From a virus: a stretch of DNA of 64,000 nt. The translations under genes were made by a program, and so were the position numbers. Shown here in pieces: positions 33,229 through 41,861 of this stretch; position 1 is the first letter of the stretch, and each line of letters begins with the position of its first letter. The stretch is from IMG/VR virus record IMGVR_UViG_3300042691_037387, positions 1 to 64,000 of that record. One strand, given 5' to 3'. The notes under the pieces were generated by a model. It saw only the letters and a program-made list of their open reading frames with translations, had not been told where the DNA came from and searched no databases.

Positions 33229-34044
33229 TTAATCTCTTTCTATTCCTATATAATCGCAAGCTTTTCTAAATATCTCCCTACTTACTGGGAACTGGGCATC
33301 AGCGTGGCTATACCCTTCTCCTGGCTTTGGAGACGACGCATGCCAGCTATGACCAATAGATATCGATCCATCATAAAATACATTATACCCTAAGTGTCTA
33401 GCAAAGTATGAGCACCAGGTTTCCTCGTAGTAATGAGGTGTGGGTAAAAATGCTCCTGTTGCATTAGGATACATTTCCCTATACTTAGGATGATTTGTTA
33501 AATCGTTCCAAACATCTCTTCTTACAAAGTATGCAGATCCCGATACGGTCACGCACTCGACTCTATCTTTGTAGAGAATATCTGATGGATCATGTTCCTT
33601 CCAACCCCTATGTTTTGGCGATGTATTTGTTCCAACAATTCCTGCATGAGTGATAAACCCATGCTCATCTCTTTGCTTAGGTCCGAATATGTGCATATCT
33701 GGATTTTCGTCAAATAAATTTTGTATTTTTATAATATCTGAAGACGTAAACCATACATCTGCGTTTAGTATTGCTACAATATCAGACTTTGAATTTGCAA
33801 CCATCATGTTGGCAGCTGCTGAGTATCCTATATTTTTTCTTAAAAAAGTTCTCTCTATAAGATATTTTTCTTCATTTTCTCGTAGCCAATCAATGGAATC
33901 ATCTTTGGAATCGTTATCTGTTATGTATAGATTCCATTCTTTTACGAGCGCGCCATTTGGACCATTTAAATCAGAGTGCAAGACGTCCAAAAGTCTTTGC
34001 AATTCTTTTCTTGAATTATAATTCACAACACATAGATCAATCAT
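33229..34044 (-). CDS. Glycosyltransferase family 2
   Basis: 271 residues from ATG 34044. DLCVVNYNSRKELQRLL, NLYITDNDSKDDSIDWL, DIVAILNADVWFTS (DxD-type NADVW) and FLPTPHYYEETWCSYFARHLG (acceptor/ED loop). GT-A fold, cytosolic. The third GT2-like gene in the window besides 10489 and 31035. It may extend glycan made from the rhamnose-type precursors or modify the virion. Confidence 0.85.
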   Translation of the reverse strand: MIDLCVVNYNSRKELQRLLDVLHSDLNGPNGALVKEWNLYITDNDSKDDSIDWLRENEEKYLIERTFLRKNIGYSAAANMMVANSKSDIVAILNADVWFTSSDIIKIQNLFDENPDMHIFGPKQRDEHGFITHAGIVGTNTSPKHRGWKEHDPSDILYKDRVECVTVSGSAYFVRRDVWNDLTNHPKYREMYPNATGAFLPTPHYYEETWCSYFARHLGYNVFYDGSISIGHSWHASSPKPGEGYSHADAQFPVSREIFRKACDYIGIERD

Positions 34045-34294
34045 TTTTGTCCTCACAGACTATTAGCTCAAACGCATTTTCAGGAGACAGACCAAACCCA
34101 ATGTAATGATTCATTTCTCTAAATGCCTCATCAACATATGATTCATCAAAAAACTCTATCAACCTATTTCTATATTGATTCATTGTTGTTTGATCTTTAA
34201 ATTGATTTTTAAACTTAAAATAATTGTACATAGATAATGCTGCTATTCCTGCTATTGATCCGACAATAAAAAGATTACCACTCTTCTTCTTCAT
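34037..34294 (-). CDS. Single-pass membrane protein (85 residues)
   Basis: Start at 34294 (MKKKSGNLF) rather than 34336, which is inside the preceding gene. One membrane helix, LFIVGSIAGIAALSMYNYF (about 8-26), then an acidic/aromatic soluble tail with EAFREMNHYIGFGLSPENAFELIV. Not recognised. Overlaps the glycosyltransferase by eight bases. Confidence 0.55.
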   Translation of the reverse strand: MKKKSGNLFIVGSIAGIAALSMYNYFKFKNQFKDQTTMNQYRNRLIEFFDESYVDEAFREMNHYIGFGLSPENAFELIVCEDKND

Positions 34295-34490
34295 AACCAT
34301 CCTGCTCAGGAATATACGTTTTATTAACCCATTCATATATATCCTCGGCTATCGAAAGCCAAGACGCTGGGTCTTCTGAATCTTGAGCCATATGATTATA
34401 TAGATTGGCTATGTGTTCTAGCACATCTTTATCGGCAACGAAGATTGCTTGTCCAGGTGCTACCTTAACTGTAATTTTTTTCTTACTCAT
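34275..34490 (-). CDS. Small acidic hypothetical protein (71 residues)
   Basis: KITVKVAPGQAIFVADKDVLEHIANLYNHMAQD then an acidic end with WLSIAEDIYEWVNKTYIPE. Beta then helical; unrecognised. Overlaps the membrane protein start. Confidence 0.55.
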   Translation of the reverse strand: MSKKKITVKVAPGQAIFVADKDVLEHIANLYNHMAQDSEDPASWLSIAEDIYEWVNKTYIPEQDGYEEEEW

Positions 34491-34494
34491 TTTC

Positions 34495-34698
34495 TTATTC
34501 TTCTTGTTGACTATTATCTAACTTATAGAGACAGATGTTATCTGAATCTGGTTCAAATGTAACAAAAAATATGTTCTTATCATTTTCTGTTAACCCATCT
34601 GGAGGTGGTGATTCTACAGCAATTTTCTGTGAAGAACAACCATACACTTGACTATGATTTTTGTATACAACTAAATAATTTAGTTTTGATGCTGGCAC
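34495..34698 (-). CDS. Small hypothetical protein (67 residues)
   Basis: Mostly beta: KLNYLVVYKNHSQVYGCSS then FFVTFEPDSDNICLYKLD. Unrecognised. Its start overlaps the deaminase stop by one base, so it is translated with the nucleotide genes. Confidence 0.5.
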   Translation of the reverse strand: MPASKLNYLVVYKNHSQVYGCSSQKIAVESPPPDGLTENDKNIFFVTFEPDSDNICLYKLDNSQQEE

Positions 34699-35147
34699 TA
34701 ACTAACCTCTATTGTTTCTACATTTGATTTATTCAAAAACTTTTTAATATAATCCCATTGGATATAATTATTGTCTTTTACATAATAAACATATTTAACT
34801 GTACTGTTTGCTATAAGCTTAGCACAGGAGAAGCATGGCGGTCCATTTACGTATAGTTTTGTTGCCTTAGAGCTGTAGTCACTGTGTAAAAAAGCGTTAG
34901 CTTCTGCGTGGGTTGCTATGCAGTTGTCATAGTTAGTTCCATTTGCGCTGTTCTGCTCAGCTCTTGGGCATCCGCCATCATCACAATGCTTGAAACCACT
35001 TGGTCCACCATTGTATCCAAAGCCAACTATATGATTTGAATCATCAACAAGTACAGCACAGTATTTTCTTTTTTTGCATGTAGAAAATATTAATGCAGAT
35101 GATTTGCACATATCCATGAACTGGATATCTTTTCTTTTTAATTTCAT
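34698..35147 (-). CDS. Deoxycytidylate deaminase-like protein
   Basis: 149 residues. CIATHAEANAFLH (HAE) and GPPCFSCAKLI (PCxxC) form the zinc catalytic site; the N-terminal FMDMCKSSALIFSTCKKRKYCAVLVDD and GYNGGPSG complete a dCMP deaminase pattern. It converts dCMP to dUMP, the substrate of the ThyX encoded just upstream. Complete length. Confidence 0.9.
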   Translation of the reverse strand: MKLKRKDIQFMDMCKSSALIFSTCKKRKYCAVLVDDSNHIVGFGYNGGPSGFKHCDDGGCPRAEQNSANGTNYDNCIATHAEANAFLHSDYSSKATKLYVNGPPCFSCAKLIANSTVKYVYYVKDNNYIQWDYIKKFLNKSNVETIEVS

Positions 35148-35150
35148 AAT

Positions 35151-35315
35151 TTAAAGCAGTATTATTACACCAGCAAGAAAACCTGACAGCAAAGAAAGGA
35201 CTACACAGATCTTTTTAACTTTTGCGTCCTCCGAGAATTGGTTCATTAGCTGCAGTGATATAACCCAATTAATTAAGAGGCTAAAAATAACAGCTATAAA
35301 AATATCAAGAATCAC
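35151..35315 (-). CDS. Two-helix membrane protein, GTG start
   Basis: 54 residues from GTG 35315, overlapping the ThyX stop by eleven bases. Two hydrophobic stretches (about 2-20 and 34-53) around a short polar MNQFSEDAKVKK loop. Too short for simple ORF lists. A shorter form could start at the internal ATG. Function unknown. Confidence 0.5.
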   Translation of the reverse strand: MILDIFIAVIFSLLINWVISLQLMNQFSEDAKVKKICVVLSLLSGFLAGVIILL

Positions 35316-36030
35316 TTCTGTGCACCAAGCAGTTAATGGTTACTGGGAAACATGGAGAAATCAAATTATGTACAGCTTTTGCATACTCCCTAATTTCGTA
35401 CTGTGAATCATGTTCAAGTCTCTGGTTTAAGAATAAACATATTGATTGCAAAGAGCATGACCATCTATACACAACATACATTCCATATGCTGGAAGCATC
35501 AATCGAGCTTGCTCTGGAGCAACTCCAGATTCTAATGCAAGATTATATATTGCCTCACCCTGCTCAACATATTTGATTAAGTTTTCAGTTAGTATTGAAC
35601 CAGTCCAAGGATCAACTGGACCACCAGAACCCTGCTTTGAGTTTTCTGGAGCCATTCTCCATTCGTCATTTCTAGGAATGTAAAACTCTGGCTCCATAGT
35701 TATGTAGCGTCTAGAAGACTCGTTCCATGAATCCATCGTATGGTCAGATCCAACAACATATTTCCAGTGCTGCCTAGCAACCATAAGCGGAGCTTTAAAT
35801 TCAAACGTTGCGAAAGCATGTCTGAATGGGGACATATGATTTTCTCTTGCAAGAAAATCTATCAGTCTTGCATCAGCTGGTGATATTTCTGAGCTTTCTT
35901 TTGCATATGATGCTCTTGCCGCATTTGCAACAGATAGATCGCTGCCCATGGTATCGACTAGTCTAACATACCCTTTATCTAAAACACTAATAATATTATC
36001 TGGTTCTTTTGACGTGACTTGCTCACTCAT
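35305..36030 (-). CDS. thyX: Flavin-dependent thymidylate synthase
   Basis: 241 residues from ATG 36030. RHAFATFEFKAPLMVARQHWKYV then NESSRRY and EQARLMLPAYGMYVVY. The ThyX signature RHRxxSxNExSxRY is represented by ARQHWKYVVGSDHTMDSWNESSRRY, with the FAD-binding R-x-x-x-P region present. It makes dTMP from dUMP using folate and FAD. Overlaps the upstream gene by eight bases. Confidence 0.9.
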   Translation of the reverse strand: MSEQVTSKEPDNIISVLDKGYVRLVDTMGSDLSVANAARASYAKESSEISPADARLIDFLARENHMSPFRHAFATFEFKAPLMVARQHWKYVVGSDHTMDSWNESSRRYITMEPEFYIPRNDEWRMAPENSKQGSGGPVDPWTGSILTENLIKYVEQGEAIYNLALESGVAPEQARLMLPAYGMYVVYRWSCSLQSICLFLNQRLEHDSQYEIREYAKAVHNLISPCFPVTINCLVHRSDS

Positions 36031-36358
36031 CTTCTTCCTCATCAATGTTCATATTTTCATCTAATTCTATAAATAATTCTACCATACAGTTGTTTAAGTC
36101 TTCTCCTGATTTATATAAAACATCAAGTATTTCATTTATATCTGGATCGTCTGGCGGTTCATTACTTAGTAGCATAAAAATAATTTGAGAAACATTTGAT
36201 ACGCAGTCACCTAAAACTTCCTGCAGTAAAATAAGCTGCTTTAAATCATAGGTAATAGCTTTATCTGTTTCTTTTTCTATTCCACTAATGTTCGTTGATT
36301 TTATGATTTCAGAAAATAATTCATTTATTTTGTCATTATCCATATTCTCATCAGACAT
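36023..36358 (-). CDS. Acidic helical protein (111 residues)
   Basis: Strongly acidic with IKSTNISGIEKETDKAITYDLKQLILLQEVLGDCVSNVSQ and a long acidic tail (DENMNIDEEEDE). Probably helical. Unrecognised; might mimic DNA or bind a basic partner. Lies between the reductase and ThyX genes. Confidence 0.55.
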   Translation of the reverse strand: MSDENMDNDKINELFSEIIKSTNISGIEKETDKAITYDLKQLILLQEVLGDCVSNVSQIIFMLLSNEPPDDPDINEILDVLYKSGEDLNNCMVELFIELDENMNIDEEEDE

Positions 36359-36367
36359 TTAATTACC

Positions 36368-38302
36368 TTACTTTATGGGACATGCTCCAGTTGCACACTC
36401 TAAATCATCAAGAGAAAAATCTCCAGAAAGATCTGTAAATGATATCTCATTCTTAATCTTTGACTTTAGCTTATTGTATTCTTCTTCGCTAATCTCTTCA
36501 TATGGAGCAAGTGCAAATCCATGCTCACTGTGAAGTAAGAAAGAAACAGACTTTACTTTATTTTTGTAATTAGCCTTCATCCAATCCTGAATCTCTGGCA
36601 GCTCTTCTTTTCTGTAATATACGGTAACGCTGACATTATTATCGGCCCACGTAGATTGAGCTTTAACAACCCATTCAAGTTGATTTACAGCTGTCAGTTC
36701 CTTTGCTAAGGTTGCATGACTTGGGGTTTCAGCTGGGAACTCAACGACGCAGATTGTGTGATTTTCTTTACCGTCAATACCAATGTCGTAAACTACTTTA
36801 TAACCCTTGTCTCTACAATACTGTACAAGTGGATCGCTGCTTCCCATTCTTACTCTACGAATGTAATGTTTTGCATAAGCAGGGTGAATACCTGGAGTAA
36901 CTCCAGCCAACAAGCTCAACGTTCCACTAGGCTTTACTGTTGTAAGTTTAATTGAAGGATTAATCCCCAGGTGCTTTGACCACTCTGCATCAAATGCTTT
37001 TAGTGCAGTGTAGCAATCTGCAACCCAGGATAGCTGTTCATCGGTTGATTGCAGCCAACCAGTTATTCCCTGTCCTAATCTACGATTCTTTGATATAACT
37101 TCCATACTCTTTTGGTATGGGTAAGAAAGAGTGGTGATTGCTTTCTGCGTCTTATATAGAAGCTTGCTTAAATCTACTAATTCTTCTTTTGAAGATATAT
37201 TTGGTAGAAAAATCTCTGCAAGGTTGCAAGGTTCACCGTCTTCCAAACCGATTTCGCCACAGGGGTTTGTTCCAATAACTTTTGAGTCATTTACCTTTTC
37301 TCCAAGTCTTCCATATTTGCGTATAAGAGCTCTGTTAATCAAACCGTATGGCTCACCAGAACCATCGTAACCCTTCCAGAATTCTTCAATGATTTCATCA
37401 TATGCATCTGCATAGATTGAGTTATTGGAATTTGCTCTCCAACCAGGAATATCTCCCTTGCCCCAGTTCTTTGCACGAAGGAAAAGGAAATCATCTGGAT
37501 CACCAATTGCTATCTGAGCAGATCTACGAGCAGACCCAGCAACAACGACCTTACCAATGATATTGGCTATATCAAGAGCATCTATAGATCTAATCTTCTT
37601 ACCTGCTCTTGCACTTAGTATTTTACAAATGTCTGCAATTCCTTCAATCAGGACCTCTGGACCAGACGCTGTCCCACCAAATGTCTTTAATGGTGCACCA
37701 AAACCACGAATTAAAATAGTTGAATAACTAAATGATTTTCCAGTATAGAAATAGCTATCTAGAACTTTACCAAGAAGATCTGACCAACCAAATCTTGAAT
37801 CGGGAACTATAAAGTCAGCATCATTTGTTCTCTCATGCTTGATATAAGTAACATCCCTAACCTTTGGAAACTCATGCACAGAGGCTCTCTCAACTGTGTA
37901 CCCTACTCCACCGCCAAGCATAAGGTGGTCCATTAAAAACTTAAAGTCTTCTACTTTTGAAATAGTTGTCATCCAGCAGTTGACGAGTGAAACACCGCTC
38001 ATCTTTTGCACAAGAGGAGTACCTAACTGCCACAGTGCGCGTCCAGCAAAAGTTCCTTTAAGATTAAAGATGTAATCAAATAGTCTTTCCGCTTCTTCTT
38101 TTGAGTAACCAGCACCTATCTCTTGGGCTCCGTTAATGCAACGTGCAATTGTCTCATGCCAATTTTCTTTTCTTCCTAGTGATTCAATATCCCTAGAATA
38201 GGTTCTTTTGTAAACTATCTCACCCATTCCATTAAAACCCCATGGTGGAGTTTTTGTTGCGTAGGATTGTACGAATTCTTCGGAAAGAATATTGGATTGC
38301 AT
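36368..38302 (-). CDS. nrdJ: B12-dependent (class II) ribonucleotide reductase
   Basis: 644 residues. MTTISKVEDF, HLMLGGGVGYTVERASV, RGFGAPLKTFGGTASGPEVL, NPCGEIGLEDGEPCNLAEIFL (finger-loop Cys and Glu) and a C-terminal ECATGACPIK Cys pair are the hallmarks of the monomeric, adenosylcobalamin-dependent triphosphate reductase family. It makes dNTPs without oxygen or an iron cofactor, so it depends on host cobalamin. About 90 residues shorter than the Lactobacillus prototype. With ThyX and the deaminase it covers dTTP supply. Confidence 0.9.
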   Translation of the reverse strand: MQSNILSEEFVQSYATKTPPWGFNGMGEIVYKRTYSRDIESLGRKENWHETIARCINGAQEIGAGYSKEEAERLFDYIFNLKGTFAGRALWQLGTPLVQKMSGVSLVNCWMTTISKVEDFKFLMDHLMLGGGVGYTVERASVHEFPKVRDVTYIKHERTNDADFIVPDSRFGWSDLLGKVLDSYFYTGKSFSYSTILIRGFGAPLKTFGGTASGPEVLIEGIADICKILSARAGKKIRSIDALDIANIIGKVVVAGSARRSAQIAIGDPDDFLFLRAKNWGKGDIPGWRANSNNSIYADAYDEIIEEFWKGYDGSGEPYGLINRALIRKYGRLGEKVNDSKVIGTNPCGEIGLEDGEPCNLAEIFLPNISSKEELVDLSKLLYKTQKAITTLSYPYQKSMEVISKNRRLGQGITGWLQSTDEQLSWVADCYTALKAFDAEWSKHLGINPSIKLTTVKPSGTLSLLAGVTPGIHPAYAKHYIRRVRMGSSDPLVQYCRDKGYKVVYDIGIDGKENHTICVVEFPAETPSHATLAKELTAVNQLEWVVKAQSTWADNNVSVTVYYRKEELPEIQDWMKANYKNKVKSVSFLLHSEHGFALAPYEEISEEEYNKLKSKIKNEISFTDLSGDFSLDDLECATGACPIK

Positions 38303-38319
38303 TTTTATCTCCTTGTAAA

Positions 38320-39021
38320 TTATTTAGCTTGTATTTTTTTTACGTAATTCTGATTTACTTTTTGTAATTCTAAATTCTTGATCTTAAGTATTTGCTCTAT
38401 TGTGTAGATCTTGTATATTTCTCTCTCAAAGAAATAACCACTTCTCCAATTAAAAACGTTCTTTATAATATTTTCATGACTAACAAATATGTTACAGACT
38501 ACAGCTCCACCATAAGCCATAACAAGATTGGTAAATTTTACTTTTAATTCTTCAGAATTGCTAGAATCGATATAGCCATTGTCTTTTGCAGTATTATACA
38601 ACCAGTTGAATGCTTGTCTTGTAACAGGCGATATGTCAATTGGATCTATTACCCCTAGCATTATTGCCTTGTTTCTGTTCTCAGCTATCTTGATATCTTC
38701 TCTCAATAGCTCTTGAAACATCTTAAACCAATCTCGTTCTTTAAATTGAAGCCAACCAGAACACCAGTAGAGTAGGTTGTCAGGGGGTTTGGGTATAGTA
38801 CTCTTCTCCGTATAGTTTAGCAGTACTGCACAGCTTATGGATTTTTTCACAAACTCTTTTCGTTCTTCTATATCTTTTCTTTTAGCTCCAGAACTTTCCC
38901 ACAATTTAGCCAGTGAACCTTTCCAGTCATTAGGCCCAAGAAATATGCTAAGGTATTTTTCTGCTACCTCAAAGGGAATTGCTCCCTCGTTAACCACTTT
39001 CTCTAAATCTTGATAAGACAT
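38320..39021 (-). CDS. Hypothetical phage protein (233 residues)
   Basis: Helical, with EVAEKYLSIFLGPNDWKGSLAKLWESSGAKRKDI, CAVLLNYTEKSTIPKPPDNLLYW and an aromatic end. No known motif. First gene after the promoter/hairpin region at 39065-39164 and followed 17 bases later by the reductase, so it probably belongs to nucleotide metabolism or regulation. Confidence 0.6.
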   Translation of the reverse strand: MSYQDLEKVVNEGAIPFEVAEKYLSIFLGPNDWKGSLAKLWESSGAKRKDIEERKEFVKKSISCAVLLNYTEKSTIPKPPDNLLYWCSGWLQFKERDWFKMFQELLREDIKIAENRNKAIMLGVIDPIDISPVTRQAFNWLYNTAKDNGYIDSSNSEELKVKFTNLVMAYGGAVVCNIFVSHENIIKNVFNWRSGYFFEREIYKIYTIEQILKIKNLELQKVNQNYVKKIQAK

Positions 39022-39064
39022 TTATAATCCCTCATAAAATCATCTAAACTTATAAAAGGTCGCA

Positions 39065-39100
39065 ATAAAACATTAGTCCCGCCCTTTCGGGCGGGACAAC
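39065..39100 (-). terminator. GC-rich hairpin, terminator or attenuator
   Basis: Transcript strand GTCCCGCCC, GAAA tetraloop, GGGCGGGAC (39097-39076), then TAATGTTTTATT. The stem is very stable but the U run is interrupted. It lies downstream of the promoter at 39137-39164, not upstream, so it may attenuate the nucleotide operon. Confidence 0.6.
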
Positions 39101-39136
39101 TATGTTTATAACTACCGCCTGCCATCACTGTTGATT

Positions 39137-39164
39137 ATTATATCACAGCGCTAGCGGACGTAAA
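39137..39164 (-). promoter_or_regulatory. Extended -10 promoter before the nucleotide-metabolism operon
   Basis: TTTACG (39164-39159), 16-nt spacer, TATAAT (39142-39137) preceded by TGA. The same TGATATAAT as at 7350, 13632 and 20172. Confidence 0.6.
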
Positions 39165-39186
39165 TGTATCTAGGCTTTATTGCTGA

Positions 39187-39516
39187 TTAAAATTCCCCTA
39201 TCTTATTCAGATACTTTTTTCTAATCATCTTTTCCAACAAAAGATGGAAAGTTAAACCCAACCACGCTCCTATAAATATACTTTTTCCAATTGCCTGTTC
39301 TGTATGACGCCAAAAAGATCTTGTTAATGTTTCAATCTTTTTGGTCCTTATCGCATATACATCATATAAAACTATGATGGCTATGAGACCTGTCCATCCT
39401 ATTAGCCCAGACTTCCTACTATCTTTTTCTAGACTAATAGGATTGAATAGAATATTAGAGAGCTTTTGCTGACGGAACCCCGTACCACTCTTTAACTTTT
39501 TCTCTGCCATAATCAC
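39187..39516 (-). CDS. Two-pass membrane protein
   Basis: 109 residues. Basic N-terminus, then two membrane helices (IGWTGLIAIIVLYDVYAI and IGKSIFIGAWLGLTFHLLL) and a basic end. Similar in layout to small membrane proteins near actinophage lysis or structural genes, possibly a holin. Start overlaps the virion protein gene by 62 bases in another frame; a later ATG at 39510 is equally possible. Confidence 0.6.
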   Translation of the reverse strand: MIMAEKKLKSGTGFRQQKLSNILFNPISLEKDSRKSGLIGWTGLIAIIVLYDVYAIRTKKIETLTRSFWRHTEQAIGKSIFIGAWLGLTFHLLLEKMIRKKYLNKIGEF

Positions 39517-40081
39517 CAGTTACGTTTGCCTGACCATAACCAGCTGTAAATACTTTTGCGCTAGTTACACCTTGTTCTTCACTTGGTCTAAATACACCGA
39601 ATGAAGAAGGAGCTCCTTGAGCTTCTGTTCTTGCTCCGTGACCAGTGTTAGCAAATATATTAGCGGAAGTAACACCATCAAATATGTAGTTATTGTAGCT
39701 GTATTCACTAACTCTATCTGCGTGACCAAATCCTGATGGGAATGCTGCTGCACCAGATAGGCCCTTGTACTCTAGTGGCTTAAATCTTGCTCCATCGTAT
39801 GTACCACTACCATCTGGGAATGTTCCAGAAAGTGGATGGACATAGAGTGTGGTGCCATTAAATAGCTGAGAGAGGAATCTATTGCCAGGGAACTGACCAG
39901 TACCTGGTGCAAAATGATTATCTGGGGCACCATCCAAGACATGACTGGTGCTATAAAGTGGGTAGTAAGAATAGGTTCCAGTACCCTTTGCCTTGCCAGT
40001 CATTGATGTATAAGGATTGGTCATCTCAGCAGTTGACCTACCCTTTAGAACTGGTCTTGGTCCAACGTAAAAAGTTGCCAT
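39455..40081 (-). CDS. Probable virion protein (208 residues)
   Basis: Gly/Ser/Tyr/Phe-rich with repeated (S)AxxF-xxGxG-x units: AAFPSGFGHAD, ANIFANTGHGART, AKVFTAGYGQAN. The N-terminal FYVGPRPVLKGRS is a motif I recall from small structural genes of aquatic phages. Preceded by a strong AAGGAG ribosome site and a 66-nt AT-rich gap, suggesting high expression. Probably a head- or tail-decoration protein. Confidence 0.6.
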   Translation of the reverse strand: MATFYVGPRPVLKGRSTAEMTNPYTSMTGKAKGTGTYSYYPLYSTSHVLDGAPDNHFAPGTGQFPGNRFLSQLFNGTTLYVHPLSGTFPDGSGTYDGARFKPLEYKGLSGAAAFPSGFGHADRVSEYSYNNYIFDGVTSANIFANTGHGARTEAQGAPSSFGVFRPSEEQGVTSAKVFTAGYGQANVTGDYGREKVKEWYGVPSAKAL

Positions 40082-40147
40082 TTATAGTCTCCTTGTGGAT
40101 TTGTATAAGATAATAGTAAAAGGTATTAGCCTATATTGTAATCTTAA

Positions 40148-41410
40148 TTATATAATAAAATCGCATTCTATCTTTAAATCAGACAGAACTGGAGGGGTTT
40201 TGTCATCTAACATATTTAATGTTACTTCAATCCATATTGAGCTAGATGAACCTGGATTATTTAAAGTATAGGATCCCCCATCTTCATATATAACCCTATA
40301 ACTAAATGCTGTTGACAAAAGACTTTGAGGAACATTGTAGATATACGGTGTAACATTTGTTACCTCCGATATTAGTTTGCCGGCTGGGGCATCAAATTTT
40401 ACAATGGTTTTACCACTGGTTAAGAATTTGTCATATCTTATATCTAGATCAGATAAACCGTAGCTATAAACATATTTATTTAGTTCTTTAAAATAATTTC
40501 TTTGATTCATCTTAATCCTAATTGCAGTTATTTCTAAATCTCCGAAATAAAACGACAACGGTCCTGAATTTGAAATTTTGTCAGAACCAGCTATTGACCA
40601 ACCGCCAGGAGGGACCTTGCCTATCGCATCGGTTTGCCCATTATAAAGGCCGTCAATATTTAAATCATACCATCCATCTGATTCAATAAGATTAGGATTT
40701 GATTTAGTAGTATATTCTATGGAAAATATATCAACTGATCTCATTGGGTATGGATTAAATTTTATGCAGTTAGTCTTATTTGACCCCGTATATTCTGTGG
40801 GTATCTTTACATAAAACATCATCTGCGCTCCAGCTGAGTTAGCTGAATTAGATATGATATTTCTTTTCCAAACCTTATTTGGATCATCCAAAATACAATA
40901 ATAAGTTGGTGTCGTATCAACAACTGAACCAGTGGAATCAACTCCAGAATAAGAGTTATCTATGTATGTTTTGAAAAAGTCTGGAACTACCTGACCAGTA
41001 GTTGCATTATAAAATTTAAGCTTTGAAGTTGATGACGACGAAACAACGGGCAGTGTTATGGTATTGTAATATGGGTCAAAGCTCAGCAAATCGGTTGATG
41101 AAATCGCATATGCTGTGGATAAAAAGCTAGCGTAGTCTAATTGAGTAACGCTATATAAAGATAAAACAGAGTTATCTGATTCAAGAGCACTTACTCTATC
41201 CTCTAAATCCTGAATTGCATTTGATAAAAATGCATGATCCTTGATCACTCTTTCAAATGCCTGCTGAAGATTTACCTCTACAATATTAGACTTATTATAT
41301 AGATTAACTAAGTCCTGATAGTTCTCTTCAATTCTAGAATTGTAATCGGCGCTGTCTACTATGCCGTTATATCTAATGTCTCTTTTTTGTGTTCTAATAA
41401 TTTCTGACAT
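40148..41410 (-). CDS. Tail/baseplate protein (420 residues), discoidin-like
   Basis: N-terminal helical part (about 1-95) with a RYNGIVDSADYNSRIEENYQD start and a coiled coil, then a beta-rich body with two possible discoidin/jelly-roll units. One has KLKFYNATTGQVVPDFFK then IKFNPYPMRSVDIFSIEY; another has LSFYFGDLEITAIRIKM. Shares this helix-plus-beta layout with the three genes upstream, suggesting duplication. Likely part of the tail or baseplate periphery. Confidence 0.6.
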   Translation of the reverse strand: MSEIIRTQKRDIRYNGIVDSADYNSRIEENYQDLVNLYNKSNIVEVNLQQAFERVIKDHAFLSNAIQDLEDRVSALESDNSVLSLYSVTQLDYASFLSTAYAISSTDLLSFDPYYNTITLPVVSSSSTSKLKFYNATTGQVVPDFFKTYIDNSYSGVDSTGSVVDTTPTYYCILDDPNKVWKRNIISNSANSAGAQMMFYVKIPTEYTGSNKTNCIKFNPYPMRSVDIFSIEYTTKSNPNLIESDGWYDLNIDGLYNGQTDAIGKVPPGGWSIAGSDKISNSGPLSFYFGDLEITAIRIKMNQRNYFKELNKYVYSYGLSDLDIRYDKFLTSGKTIVKFDAPAGKLISEVTNVTPYIYNVPQSLLSTAFSYRVIYEDGGSYTLNNPGSSSSIWIEVTLNMLDDKTPPVLSDLKIECDFII

Positions 41411-41411
41411 T

Positions 41412-41819
41412 TTAAATTCCGTTTTCTAATCTTTTTATTTTACTTTCTATTCTTGAAAGCTTTGCTGACAATATGTTTGTATTCTTTACGGATAAATCAC
41501 CTAAAGATGACCCGTAGGCAGTAGTAGGATCGTCTATATTAATCTCTACTCCATCTACTTCGTAATCTGGACCATCGTTTAACTTTTCCGCCAATGTAAT
41601 AGACTTTATATTTCCGCTCAAACCGTAAGTTTTTGCCAATATATCTGCATCTATTTGATCTAAATCTAATTTAATTCTTTCAAGATCTAAAATTAAAGAG
41701 TTCATTTCTAAAATTTCAGATGAACTTATCCTAGAAGCCCTGTACTTTTGTCTAGATCTATTAAATAAAGGTTCTACTATTCGTCTTCTATTAGATTTTT
41801 TGGAAAAAGTTATTCCCAT
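41412..41819 (-). CDS. Small tail-associated protein (135 residues)
   Basis: A basic start (GITFSKKSNRRRIVEPLFNRSRQKYRASR), a helix with heptad-like Leu/Ile (EMNSLILDLERIKLDLDQIDADIL), an acidic middle, and a C-terminal helix. Coiled-coil rich; probably a baseplate trimer or adaptor. One base from the following gene. Confidence 0.55.
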   Translation of the reverse strand: MGITFSKKSNRRRIVEPLFNRSRQKYRASRISSSEILEMNSLILDLERIKLDLDQIDADILAKTYGLSGNIKSITLAEKLNDGPDYEVDGVEINIDDPTTAYGSSLGDLSVKNTNILSAKLSRIESKIKRLENGI

Positions 41820-41861
41820 ATTAAAATCACCTTCTCATATATTAGTACTTGTAAACATAAA

